Assembly (NCBI GenBank): GCA_963693285.1
Contig: OY848918.1
Location: forward strand, 3,911,876-3,975,875
Length of the DNA: 64,000 bases
Direction of reading: 5' to 3'
Source of the DNA: Xestospongia muta
Taxonomy: Eukaryota; Porifera; Demospongiae; Haplosclerida; Petrosiidae
A program made the translations under genes and the position numbers. Position 1 is the stretch's first letter. Each line of letters begins with the position of its first letter. Below the pieces are notes generated by a model. That model was not told the DNA's origin. It did no database searches and saw only the letters and a list, made by a program, of their open reading frames with translations. Shown piece after piece: positions 23,672 to 35,077 of the stretch.

Positions 23672-25654
23672 TTAACTGTCTTTATTATTAATCTCATCTG
23701 AATTATTCTCAGTACTCTCATTGTCTTGTTCTGGCATCCATTTATCTATACATGTGACAATGTTATTATTAATACAGTGTATTTAACTTACTTCTCTTGG
23801 CTCTATATAGGACTATAGTCACTATCATAGTCATTATAATAATTAATAATACAAATACAATTGCTGAGATTACTCCAGTAACTATAAAAGACAATTCATA
23901 ATAATAACACTATATTATATTATGTATTAACTTACTAATTGTTATTACTAACAAATCACTTTTCACTGCTGTAGTGTGCATAAATCAATGTAACAAGAAT
24001 TTTGATATAATAACTTACTATTATCAAGTATAGTTGATGGAGATAATGATATAATATCAGTTGACAAAGAAAATACACTTGATATGAATGTAAGGGAAGG
24101 AATAATATTAGTAGTAGTAGGTAGTACAGTAACTGATTGATTAGTCAGTTTTATAGCATACTCAGTAGTATATGGTACATTGTTATAATCCATATCATAA
24201 AATGTCACATTATAGTTACTGGTATATATTCCTGTCACACATTCACTAGCAGTACTGTTATCTACTGATGTTCTCACTATGGTAATATTACCACTGTAGT
24301 AGTCTGTTGTAAGTGAGTTATATTCAATATAACATCCTTGTGATTGACTACCCTCAAGAAAATAACAAGTAAAACAAACCTGTCCAGACTCCTCTGTCAA
24401 CCTGGCATTTTGTACATCAAATGTAGCTAATAAAATATTAATACAATTGATATGATTAAACTAACTTACAAAATAGTTCAACTGGTGAATTTAGAGATTT
24501 ACAGTTGTAACTTAAAGTCAAAACAATACTCCATTTTTGTCTGCTAGTTATGTCAATACTTACATTTCCAATTAACTTATTCCCAACAAAATCATCTACA
24601 CTTCCATTAAAAATAAATGATGCTCCAGTACTATTAGTTAAATTGATAAATACTAATGATGGCTGTAGTGAATACACAGTCTAGATAAAATATATGTAAA
24701 AGTATATGATATTTATATAAGAGAAGTTATCATACCTCCACAATATAACTGACCAAATATGTGCCATTGAATAATCTTTTAGGAATCACACCATAGTTAG
24801 TAATTGTATCTATTAGTATCAAATAGTTGACAAAATTAAAAGGTCTAAATCATTTACCTTCTGGCACTACAACTGATGTACTTATCTCTCCTTCTCCAGC
24901 TGAGTTATTACCAGCTACACTAATTCTATATGTACCAAATTGACTGGGACAATACTGCCATGTTGTAGAAGATGTAGTGTTCTGTGTAACTAGTCCTCCT
25001 TCATAAGTAACATTGATGATATAACCAGGTATGGATACCAGAGAGAAGGGAGGAGACCAGGAACAGGTTATATTCTGACTTTGTACACAACATATCAAGT
25101 TCTTGACAGCAGCTAGTTGACCTAATGAGAGGAGATATAATGACATATATCAGAGAGTGTGTTACCTTGTATTCTCAGAGTGGATTTACTAGACTTGATA
25201 TAATCACTATTGTTCACAGATCCTGCAGCAATACATTTCACTACTGTATTGTTATATTGAGGATATCCATGTATTGTAAGATTAGAGTTTTGTAGTACTC
25301 CACTAGTAACAATACCAAGTTGGATAGTGTTGTCATTATGACCATAACCTGTGCCATTTATATTCCAATTAATAGTCACACCAGTATGATCCACTGAACA
25401 TTGGTAATGTGCTAGTTGATTGACTCCAATGTTAGGGGATGGAGTAAATATGAACTGAACAGCTATACAAATTAGAGATTTTTATTATATAATGCTTTTA
25501 GCAAATTAGTACATGATGTATACAATTTATGTAAGCTCACGTTGATAGAGAAAACATAAAATTATAGTAATATAATAGTAACTGTCATACCTAAAGAGTT
25601 GTTGACAAACATCACAATGATGTAGTATACAAATAATAGTAGTAAGAGCACCAT
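23672..25654 (-). CDS. gene F: class-2 Ig/FN3 receptor, short-tail form
   Basis: Exons 25591-25654, 25166-25462, 24858-25121, 24736-24809, 24470-24680, 24019-24426, 23936-23968, 23792-23881, 23672-23745 give 504 residues in one frame. Signal peptide (MVLLLLLFVYYIIVMFV), Ig-like ('HYQCSVDH', 'INWNINGTG', 'VKCIAAG'; very close to E), FN3-like ('TCSWSPPFSL'), linker, Cys domain ('VCFTCYFLEGSQSQGCYIEY', 'TSNYNVTFYDMD'), short stalk, transmembrane helix ('VFVLLIIIMTMIVTIVLY') and an acidic tyrosine-free tail ending NNKDS. Splicing from a weak GT (23675-23676) within this last exon would join in phase to the tyrosine tail at 23429. The choice between stop and splice could therefore set tail type. 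A foldback element abuts the ATG. Confidence 0.75.
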
Positions 25655-25662
25655 TTCTTATC

Positions 25663-25790
25663 CGTAGTGTCTATTCATCCGGCAGGAAATGTATACTCTG
25701 TTGTATAAAGGTAGGTTAAGGTTTAGGGGGCGGGGATCAGTTTAATACACAACAAAGTATACATTTCCTGCCGGACAAATAGACACTGCC
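25663..25790. mobile_element. foldback MITE at the gene F start codon
   Basis: Inverted arms at 25666-25704 and 25749-25787, each about 39 bases and nearly perfect, share 'CCGGCAGGAAATGTATAC'. TTTCTTATC occurs on both sides (25654-25662 and 25791-25799), consistent with a 9-bp target-site duplication, a length typical of Mutator-like elements. It is G+C-richer than its surroundings. The left flanking repeat includes the first base of the predicted ATG, so the element supplies the immediate 5' leader of gene F. Copy 2 at 37069-37196. Confidence 0.75.
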
Positions 25791-25799
25791 TTTCTTATC

Positions 25800-26041
25800 A
25801 GGGAGGAATCCAAGGCATATGCAATAAAATGACTTCAGAGCAAGATTTAGCTTGCATAAGTAGATTGCAGCTTCTTACGTCAAATATCACTCTAGTCTGT
25901 GTTGCCGCCTTCCTCTCTAAGCGAAGGGGTGGCAATTCTAGACTTGTAACACGATACCAGAGAGCCTGTGTCATCTTATTCGTGTAAAAAAGAGCTTATG
26001 GGAGGGGCATCCTACCCTGGTAATAATAGATTGTATCAGAC
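25800..26041. other. upstream region of gene F
   Basis: Less AT-rich than its neighbours, with no open frame of note. Contains 'TCTAAGCGAAGGGG', a sequence also found inverted near 60436. Likely promoter-proximal DNA of gene F. Confidence 0.4.
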
Positions 26042-26061
26042 CACGTGACACGTGACACGTG
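26042..26061. promoter_or_regulatory. three CACGTG E-boxes at 7-bp spacing
   Basis: CACGTG occurs at 26042-26047, 26049-26054 and 26056-26061, flanked by TCAGA and TCTGA so that the whole block is nearly palindromic. CACGTG is the core bound by MYC/MAX, USF and MITF/TFE-type bHLH factors. It lies about 390 bases upstream of the gene F ATG and is conserved at 37448-37467. Confidence 0.55.
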
Positions 26062-26319
26062 TCTGAGTAACAAGTAAATAAAACACATTTTCTAAAAAAT
26101 GAAGTAAATGTGAGGGATGGCTAATATTATTTCTATATAAAGAATCCAAACCTGATAGTAGGGATGACAATTGCATCATCCCTACACAATAACACAGGTG
26201 GCACAAACAATTTGGGATATTCACTAACTAAATAAAATCAGATATATATTGTTGCATTCTATGTCTGTGCTATTATGTAGGGATGACACAATTGATCTTG
26301 TTTGGATTTTTATATTGCA

Positions 26320-26400
26320 CTAATGTAGCAATAGTAACAAAGTTGTCTTCACTAGATCCATACTGAGTTTATCATTACATCATTATTACATCACTACATA
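26320..26400 (-). pseudogene. class-1 first-exon and promoter relic
   Basis: The minus strand reads the gene A start region (MDLVKTT...) preceded by the doubled TGATGTAAT flank. The signal sequence runs into a stop and no donor follows. Copy 2 at 37726-37806. Confidence 0.55.
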
Positions 26401-26602
26401 TTATAGTGTCATACTGATAACAGTTAGAGTAATATAGTATATATTATTATTAAATGTTGACGAAATAATTTGTTTAGCATATATTTTATTTACTAAACTA
26501 TGTGACATATTTTTATTTTACTGAAATAAGGCAATAATATGATGTATAATACAGTATAATAACCTGTATTGTGTATATAGTAGAAGTGTTTGTATTACTA
26601 AA

Positions 26603-26880
26603 TTAACCTATGGACCTAACTAATAGAGAATATAGAATTAATATTACTACATTCAATGGAGTAGTTAAATACAACTAAATATAACAGAAGGAAGTACTAT
26701 GTAGTATCTTACTTGTCTGGTTACTATAGTAACAATACAGTACAAAACTATGTCCATATTATGTTAAAGTATTGTCCAATAAGTAAAGAAGTATACTGTA
26801 CCAGCTATATACCAGCTGGTCTGTTTATATTTAAATCAGTTATTAATCATCTCACTTTAATTTCCAACATCATTAGTAAG
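26603..26880 (+). pseudogene. plus-strand receptor relic: FN3 and Cys-domain pieces
   Basis: About 26603-26670 matches the FN3 exon end ('LTNxEYRINITTFNG' with a stop). About 26710-26880 reads 'YSNNTVQNYVHIMLKYCP' and 'YIPAGLFIF', matching the 'STYNTNISLMCSPVC...DIPSGIYNMY' part of the Cys domain. Exons between and after are missing. Copy 2 at 38009-38286. Confidence 0.5.
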
Positions 26881-27540
26881 TACAGTTATTACAATATACA
26901 TACAATCTTATTGGTATTATGTACATGATATAAGTAATACAGTATAGTGTCAGTATTTGTACAGATAAAGTACTATTAGTGGGAATATTTATACAAAATG
27001 TATACCATATAAAGTGTAAACAATATGCAATATGTCTATGAGGGAGGAGATACTTGTCATACTTTTGGTTTGTTCTTATAGTAAGTTAATTGGTAAGATA
27101 TTACAACAACAAAAGGTTATAGTAACATAGTAGTACTAATTGTACATAAATTATTATCAATTAACATCAGCCAGGCATAGTAAGTCAATAAATTCATTTT
27201 CCTAAATTGAGTGTGAAACAAATTGTTTGGTCAACAGAGACAAATAATTCGTCTGTTACTATTCTGATTGGCATCATGATCATGATCATGAATAACAATT
27301 GAATTAAATATTGTTAGATCAAATAATACTACTACATAAATTACATTACAAAATTCATATGATATGATCTCCTTACATGATTTTTGCCAGTAACAGTAAC
27401 AAATTCAAAGAATTAAATAATTAGTTAAAATAGGTTGTTTTGAGATGACTGTTTATAATATTGTAGTTAAATTGAAGTTACTGTTATAATAGGTTTGTTT
27501 GTTGAGTTAATATTTTATAGTGACATTTTAAATACATTTT

Positions 27541-27618
27541 ATACATGTGTTCATCTCTAGTTCAGTAGTAGGTAGTGTATTAGTGATCATATATCAACAT
27601 TCTCATATTGAGATATAC
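27541..27618 (-). pseudogene. class-1 tail exon relic
   Basis: Matches the tail exon from the YENV region to 'ELEMNT'. A two-base gain breaks the frame and the YGVI end is missing. Copy 2 at 38947-39024. Confidence 0.6.
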
Positions 27619-28959
27619 ATAGATGTTAAATAATACTACTACATAAAAATACATTATAAAACTGGTATGATATAATCTCCTTACATGAAGATATATCTAT
27701 TATGTATGTGTACAAAGTAAAAGTGAAGTACATTGCCTATCAAAGAAATGAAATAGACCAAATGTATTATAACCACTCCTAACCAGAAGTTCCCAATCTA
27801 CTGGTCTACTTGTCATATTGAAAGTTCCCAGATAGACCAGTAATTTATGGCCTAATGTACTGAGGAGAGATAAGTCAAATATCCCCAGGAGTGGTTTCAT
27901 AATACATGTATACATATACTAAGTTATAAATAGTTTGCCAACAAGAAACCCTATATGCTAACCACTAACCTACTCTTAATCAGACGTTTACAATGTATCA
28001 ATCAACTTATAATATTGAAAGCTCCTTGATAGACCACTAATTTACAGCCTAATGTATGGAGGAAAGATATATACATGATTTGAATATTACATAGTTTTGA
28101 TGGCAGTACTATTATTTTAAGATAACATTGAAATGAAATGTAGCAACTGAAATCAACTTATTTTTGTATTCATATTTCTGGACTCCATTTCCTATCAAAG
28201 TTATATCAGATACATGTTAATGTTTATTTCCTTATCTCCCTCTAGCAAGGGGGAGAAGATCATGGCCAAACTTAACCAGTGAAAGCAAACTTCATAAAGT
28301 TTGCATAATTCAAAAACATATGTTTAAAGACTGCTAATCCATGCAAATATTTTTTAATAATTAATTGTCAACATGCCAGATCCATAAAAGCTAATTGTTA
28401 TGTCATAAAAATAACAACACATGTACCTGTATCAATGTAAACAAGTAATATCACATCGTTAACTATGTAATAGAATGTCTTTAAAACTGTTAAAACTTGA
28501 GTTAGATACTACAATAATATTGATCATGGATCAATGAAACTGTATATGTAATGGTGGACCATTGGTTTGTTAAAATAGAATTATTAGTTAACAAATGTTA
28601 GTATAGACTTACCTCAGAGCACCTGTGAGTTATATGTTTTAAGTTATGTTAGTATACCAGCCATATATACAATTGGGAATATACAATTTATGTTGGAAAA
28701 AAGCCTGTTGGGGTTGCTCAGTGGTAAAAACTAATCATAATGTTGTTACAATAACAATATAAGTCATTATTACTATTGACTAAGAATAATGTGGCCAAAC
28801 TAAAAAGTACACTATACTTCAAAAAAAGAAAAAAAGAAAGCCTAGAAGGTTGCTAGTACTACTGACCTACTACTAACCAGAGATTTTTAATGTACTGGTA
28901 CACTTGTCATGTTAAAAGCTTCTGGTAGACCAGTGATGATAAGATAACCACAGTTATGT
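27619..28959. other. gene-poor region with copies of a dispersed repeat
   Basis: Two inverted copies of the repeat described at 51655-51735 lie at about 27775-27850 and 28872-28935. No exon supported. Confidence 0.4.
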
Positions 28960-29250
28960 TACCATTAGTCATGTACATGTACATGCACTCATGTATACCT
29001 AATATGTACATAATACAGGTGTACTTGTACTATGTATTATGGGTGTCTTTTGGACAGACTAACCTATTGTCATACATATATTATGTCACACCAAATGTGT
29101 GTCTGTGTACTAACTATTACAGGATGGACAATGACAATATAAATGCAATCACTGATACACATCCCATCATATGTACACAAAGATATTAAATACACATAGA
29201 AATGCTCACATAAAACATAAATGATTATAATAATATACTTGATATAGTTA

Positions 29251-29361
29251 TTAAATATGCTGTGACTTGAATAGGTCAGCAAGTTCAGCTTTGTTTACAG
29301 CTGGTGACCTCAATATCATTAACAGTATGCTCCAGGTATATGGACGTCTTTTAGTCTCATA
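29251..29361 (-). pseudogene. Death-domain C-terminal half, relic
   Basis: An open frame matches the second half of the Death exon ('YETKRRPYTW', 'LLMILRSPAV', 'AELADL') and ends in TAA at 29251-29253. The first half is missing. The downstream flank (28960-29250) is also homologous to the flank of gene G (55900-56194), so this is a truncated copy of the gene G 3' end. Copy 2 at 40657-40767. Confidence 0.65.
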
Positions 29362-30397
29362 AAATTAATATAAATAAGAAGTATCTGCAGTTAAAAGGAT
29401 TAAAGAAACATACAATAAAGTAATAACTGATGACTAATGTATAATACAAACACTTACAGTTAGCAGTAATAATGGTACATTATATTTTAGTGTAGATAGT
29501 ATGAGTATTTTGATCCTAATGTATCATCATCTCATCATGTGTAACCTTGTTGTCACAAGTATCTTGCTTCTTAAGATGTGTCAAACAATTACTTAGTCAA
29601 TAACAAATGTTTATGTATCTCCTGTTAGTGTGACAATTATATTGTTGAATTATAATCTACATACATCATGGTTGTCCTACTTATAATTAATGTCATTATT
29701 ATAATTAATATATTTGTTATATATTATATTAAATCACATTGACAATAATAATATAACTAGTCCAGTAATGTATATTAATTACTTGTATTACAGTCTTTAA
29801 CAAATCATACCAACATATCTCATCTTTATAAAGTTTATGTCCTTGTTCATATAATTATTTGAATTCTTGCCAATGTATATAGCAACATGTCTAGAATGGT
29901 ATGCTATTAGATTAGGTATGTACTATGATATAAAGTTTACTGAACTAACAAAATCATATGTACAAAGGAATAAGATATACACATAATGTTATTTATCATA
30001 TGTTGTCACAACATTAATAATAAGATTATTGTGTACATAATTTATAATATCTATAATGTTGGTACATACATAATATCATTGATATTTCTTATCAGTTAGT
30101 CTATTTTAACTTTTTGTTAGTTGATAGTTTAATTTTTGAGATGAGCCAGTTGTTGATATTACAACATTATACTGAAAATTGATGATGATAGATGTTTTCT
30201 GTAGAGATAGATAATTATTATCAATGAAGGAGTGAAATGACATTTATCTTGTTGGGTTGTGTCTACATTATAAATATACTATAGTGCTTGTCATGGTCAT
30301 TGGGAGTATTGACTAGTGAATTGTAAATTATTTCAGAGGACATCGTTTACTAGTGAATAGTGTGTCTTAGTCTAGCTGCTGTCAACAACTTCAACTT

Positions 30398-30545
30398 CAG
30401 TCAATCTACTCTAAGAATACAAGGTAACACACTCTCTGATATATGTCATTATATCTCCTCTCATTAGGTAAACTAGCTGCTATCAACGACTTGATATGTC
30501 ATGTACAATGTCAGTATTTAAACTGTTCCTGGTCTCCTCCCTTAT
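30398..30545 (+). pseudogene. inverted Ig/FN3 junction fragment
   Basis: On the plus strand the end of an Ig exon ('STLRIQ'), an intact intron (30423-30467) and the start of an FN3 exon ('KLAAINDLICHVQ', 'NCSWSPP') are present and most like gene E. The match stops abruptly at an AT-rich run. Copy 2 at 41804-41951. Confidence 0.65.
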
Positions 30546-30556
30546 ATATTATTATA

Positions 30557-32648
30557 TATTATTATGACAGTTACTTCATTATAGACAGGTGATATCTTGT
30601 GACATTATTATCATTTTTGATTACTTCATATTCATTTTGAACATAACATTGAATTTTTATAATTAATCATTTTATTTACTTTTACAAGTAATTCATAATC
30701 TTTGTTATTGTACTAGTACAGTACATAACAATGTCAGAACTGACATATACACTATAGAGTAGTACAATATTAACACATTATATTATCATAATGTAATGAC
30801 AATACAGTATGTATTATACTATATACAAAATTTAATATAATTGATAGTTGTTTATGTCATTATCTATTAACTATTATAATTATCCTACTAACATTATAAT
30901 ACATTATTTCTATAATTTTAATTCTGTAGACTGAACATCAGTCAGTATATAATACACTAACACTTACTGAAATGATTATGACAGATTATGAATTGATAAA
31001 TGATCAATGAGAGATTTAAATAATAGATGTTGGATAAAGGTGGATTTAATTACTATAACTTAGCCTTCTTAGTTTTATAATGTGGCATTATAAGTATACG
31101 TCTTAGAGTGTGTCATAAAGATCCAAGTAGGATGCACCATAGTAAGTTGCAAACAAACTCACTTGTTTCAATCTCTAGCCTAGGGTAAGTAGATTGACTT
31201 GACTGACCAAGGATGAAATTCAGACCCATTTGTCCCAAATCAGCTAATATTCATTTCACATAGATGTTGTTTACTTCAACTAGGTAATGTCTGTGACACA
31301 TGAAGTATGTGCTACAAAAATATGACAAAGTATGTTACAGTGTTACATTATTTAATTACACTGAATAAGGGAAGATAAACACATAGTCCCTTCTTTGTAT
31401 GCATTTAAATAAGCAAACAGCTCAATATATTTGTACAATCATTACAAATTAATCTTTGCTTGTATTGATGTTGCTATACTTGTATTATTCACTAATTCTG
31501 GTATCAGCTGCTCAGAGACTACATGTATATATAATTATATATACTAGTAACACATTACACTTGGTACAGACACTTTACTGTATGTCTTCTTCCTTCATAT
31601 TGTTCAGTCCAGGTGTATAAATAAATAAAGTTATTCTTTTGACTGATGACCATCTTGCAGATTTCAACATACAACAGTCATACGTAACATTGTCATGGTG
31701 TATATCATAATGTCATTACAGTCTATGATATATTAATAACATTCTCACTACTGTTATCACCTAACTGTATGTATATCACCTTCATTGAATATGGTTGACT
31801 AATTATAACGCTAAGATTTCAAAAAGCAGCAATGTGATTCTTACTACTTTGTGTTATCTCTAGCCTAGGGTAAATAGATTGACTTGACTGGACAGGGATG
31901 AAATTCAGACCCATATGTCCCAAAATCAGCTAATGTTCATTTCACATAGAAGTTGCTTACATGAACTAGGTAGTGTTTGTGACATATCAAGTATGTCATA
32001 GTAATTAGTGCTACATTATTACTACAGTGTATGTTATATTGTCACATTAACTGATTACATTGTATAAGAAAAGATAAACATGTAATCCCTTCCTTGTATG
32101 CATTTAAACAAGCAAACAGCTAAGTATACAACATTCCCATGTTATTGTGGTAATAATATTGCTACATGTATTATACACTAATTCTGACCAACTGCTCAGA
32201 CTATACATGTTACACCTGGTACAAACACTTTGACATAATTATGTCTACTTCCTTCATATTGTTCAGTGTTCAGTGCAGGAGCATTTATTTTGATATTGAT
32301 ATCATAGTCCAGGGAACCAGTTATGTTTGATACAAGTGTATTTGTGTGTTCCTAGTGAACAACAAACAATCCAAACATTTTACTCTCAGGTTACTTATGA
32401 ATCCCTCTTGTGGATACAGTCAATAGAAATACTATGAACAGGAAGATGTACTGGAGTGATCTCATAAGATAAACTTACTATTCATTTTAAGTTGATTATG
32501 TTTGACTTGGTGACTGACTAATTATCATATTGCATTGTTTTCAACATAACATTGAATTTTTCACACAAATTATTTTATTTACTTTTACAAGTAATTCATA
32601 CTCTCTATTATTGTACTAGTACAATACATAGCAATGTCAGAACTGACA
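30557..32648. repeat. dispersed repeat copies and an internal direct duplication
   Basis: 30557-30960 and 32520-32648 are copies of the transmembrane-exon-derived repeat of 18120-18600. Between them, about 31130-31640 and 31800-32290 are diverged direct repeats of each other (both contain 'TCTCTAGCCTAGGGTAA' and 'CTTCCTTCATATTGTTCAGT'). No coding exon. Confidence 0.5.
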
Positions 32649-33269
32649 GAACTTAATAAATAATGACTTATTTAATATTATCATGATAATTTTCCAATTT
32701 TGATATAAATGGCACCTCATAATAGTGCAATATCTATTCGTAGAGAGTTGGATATAGTGTAGCTATCCATTATAAGGCAGTATGTTTAAATCATACTTCT
32801 TTATTTGAATTTTATTGAACTGGCAGAATTATATCCACAAAAAGGTGAGGTTATACACATAAATATTATATTGACAGTGAGTGTGTCACTATGGGTAAGT
32901 AAAATTAAGTTATGTGAATGGCAGTGAGCTAAAATGCGTTTACATACCTCCACAGATTGACATTACTGTTGACTCTATTACTATTTCAATAAGGTATCCA
33001 TTATATTATGAACTAGTGACATTGTTATATATGCATTACTGTGTTATATTGGTCTGAACATAAGATGTTGACATATATACTCAGTATTAAAATAATAGAA
33101 ACACACAGCAGTGCTATGTATACAATTTATAAACAGATACTATTATTGTTTATATTATAGAACGGGTGTTTATTAAAGTAGTTTATAAAGAAATATTTTA
33201 GCGAATGAAAATACCATTTGTAATAAAAGTTAAATGTTATAGATTTTTTCTTTTCCTTCAGATATAAAT

Positions 33270-33311
<42 letters not shown>

Positions 33312-34136
33312 GGTAATTTGTTATCATTAATTTTTAGTGTTTGTTTGTTACTAAATATATATTTTTTAATAAAAACTATAAAAATCAATGAAAACTGAAA
33401 AATCAAAATCAATATTGTTATATCATATAAAAACATGACGATGTCATATGTTCAATTAATGCTATCTCATTTAGGTAAATGCAGTTTGACAAATGATTCC
33501 AACTACTTTTAACATTCATAAAGAGAACATTTTGTCTTTACTGTGCTCATACTAGACAGCACTGTTTGATTTAACTAATTTCCATTCAGTTCAGGGTTAG
33601 AAAAACTACCTTTGTGTTATAAAATAGTGGACAGTCTGAATGGTGTGAATAACAGCTGTATCTATGGGTTGGGTAAAACCTGTTATGATAGTTAATTACA
33701 TCAATTACTTCCTGCTACTACATACTATAGAGTTCATGTGAACATTTTAATTCATATATTGAATGGCTATTCAGTATTGAGAGTATAGTTATTGATATGG
33801 CTGTCCCCAAGTGTTTTCTAAGAATAGTCATAGTATAGTACACTGATATCAACTCTGATGCACTATATAACCTTGTTTATACTTAATTAGCATCTGATAT
33901 ACAAATACATGAAGTAATATATAGACAAGTACTATTATAATACAGTTACTGTGTATTTGTACTGTTAATTAGAGTAGACTGATGCAAGTTCATTTACAGC
34001 TAGTAATGTGTTATCATTTTAATGTTTGTTTGTCACAAAATATATTTATAAAAGCTACAAATCAATGAAATATGTGTATAAGTAAAAACATATGTAATAA
34101 AAACAACAACACACTATGGTGGAGTTAGTACAGTTA

Positions 34137-34387
34137 CTATTGAATTAGTTGGTTAGCAAGATGAGGTTCATTTACAGCTGGTGATCTCAATATCATCAAC
34201 AATGTCTCCCAGGTATATGGACATCTCTTAGTCTCATACCAGAGTTGGAACACACCAGTGATACCTTGATGGTTCTCTTCAATGTCATCTAGTTCAGGTG
34301 GAGTTAGTGCTAGAGCAGTACATATCTCTTGTAATTTTGTAGTTACATACGGAGCAACATAAGTAACTAGATCTTTATGAGTTAACT
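34137..34387 (-). CDS. gene F' distal exon: Death domain
   Basis: Copy of 22731-22981; no difference seen. Same 83-residue Death domain ending in TAG. Confidence 0.8.
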
Positions 34388-34438
34388 CTAATATAATAAA
34401 TATAATATAATATCTACTATATAGTAACGTTTACTGAC

Positions 34439-34835
34439 CTGTTATCTTCTTAATAGTTAATTTATCACATGTTTTATTAGACAAAGTAAAGTACTGACTG
34501 TTAAGTAGTGATAGATGACTTGTCATGTCACCATTATATAGTAGGTAGTGTAGAATACATAGGTGGAATAGGTGTTGAAGTACAAGAATGAGGATGTTGA
34601 GTATGATCATAAAATTGGGTACTAGCATGTACATTATGACGAAGTCTGGTATATTCCTCATTAGATGGTTCTTTTACTAAATATAAAGACTGATATTGTC
34701 TTACTAAACTATATTGTTTCATTATTGGTGTCTTGTGTACTACTGTACTATATGGTACTGTAGAATGGAGATTAGGAGGAGTAATAGTTCCATTTGGTAA
34801 TGGAGTCACGTCTGTATAGTTGTTAGACTGAGTAG
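34439..34835 (-). CDS. gene F' distal exon: tyrosine-rich tail, frameshifted
   Basis: Copy of 23033-23429 with the same four-base gain and early stop, so the lesion predates the duplication. Confidence 0.7.
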
Positions 34836-35077
34836 CTGTTAATGTATAAATATATAATAGAAATAAAAACATAACACAATTAATTGTCACACTAAAAAAT
34901 TAATTTAATAATGGATATTCAACAATAAATATCATTTGAATTATATTACATAAAAAGACGATTGTCATAATTGGCAATACATAGATACACTGTTGTATAG
35001 TCTGTCACATTCACATAATGAGACACTTCACAGTTTACATACAGCTCCCACATTATAATAGAGCAGTGTTATAATTA

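Larger units (their letters stand above)
21247..32648. repeat. 11.4-kb segmental duplication, copy 1
   Basis: Repeated in direct orientation at 32653-44054 with a constant offset of 11,406. Four bases (32649-32652) separate the copies. At least four single-base differences are visible: 29342/40748, 32062/43468, 32085/43491 and 32127/43533; no indel was noticed. It contains gene F, its foldback element and E-boxes, several receptor relics and a Death-exon relic. Confidence 0.95.

Noticed and set aside
26036..26224. Minus-strand ORF of 62 codons near the E-boxes
   Set aside because: No homology to family exons; it spans regulatory-looking and inverted-repeat sequence.
28956..29282. Overlapping ORFs on both strands (and copy at 40362-40688)
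   Set aside because: They lie in the 3' flank copied from gene G and are not in the frame of the Death relic.
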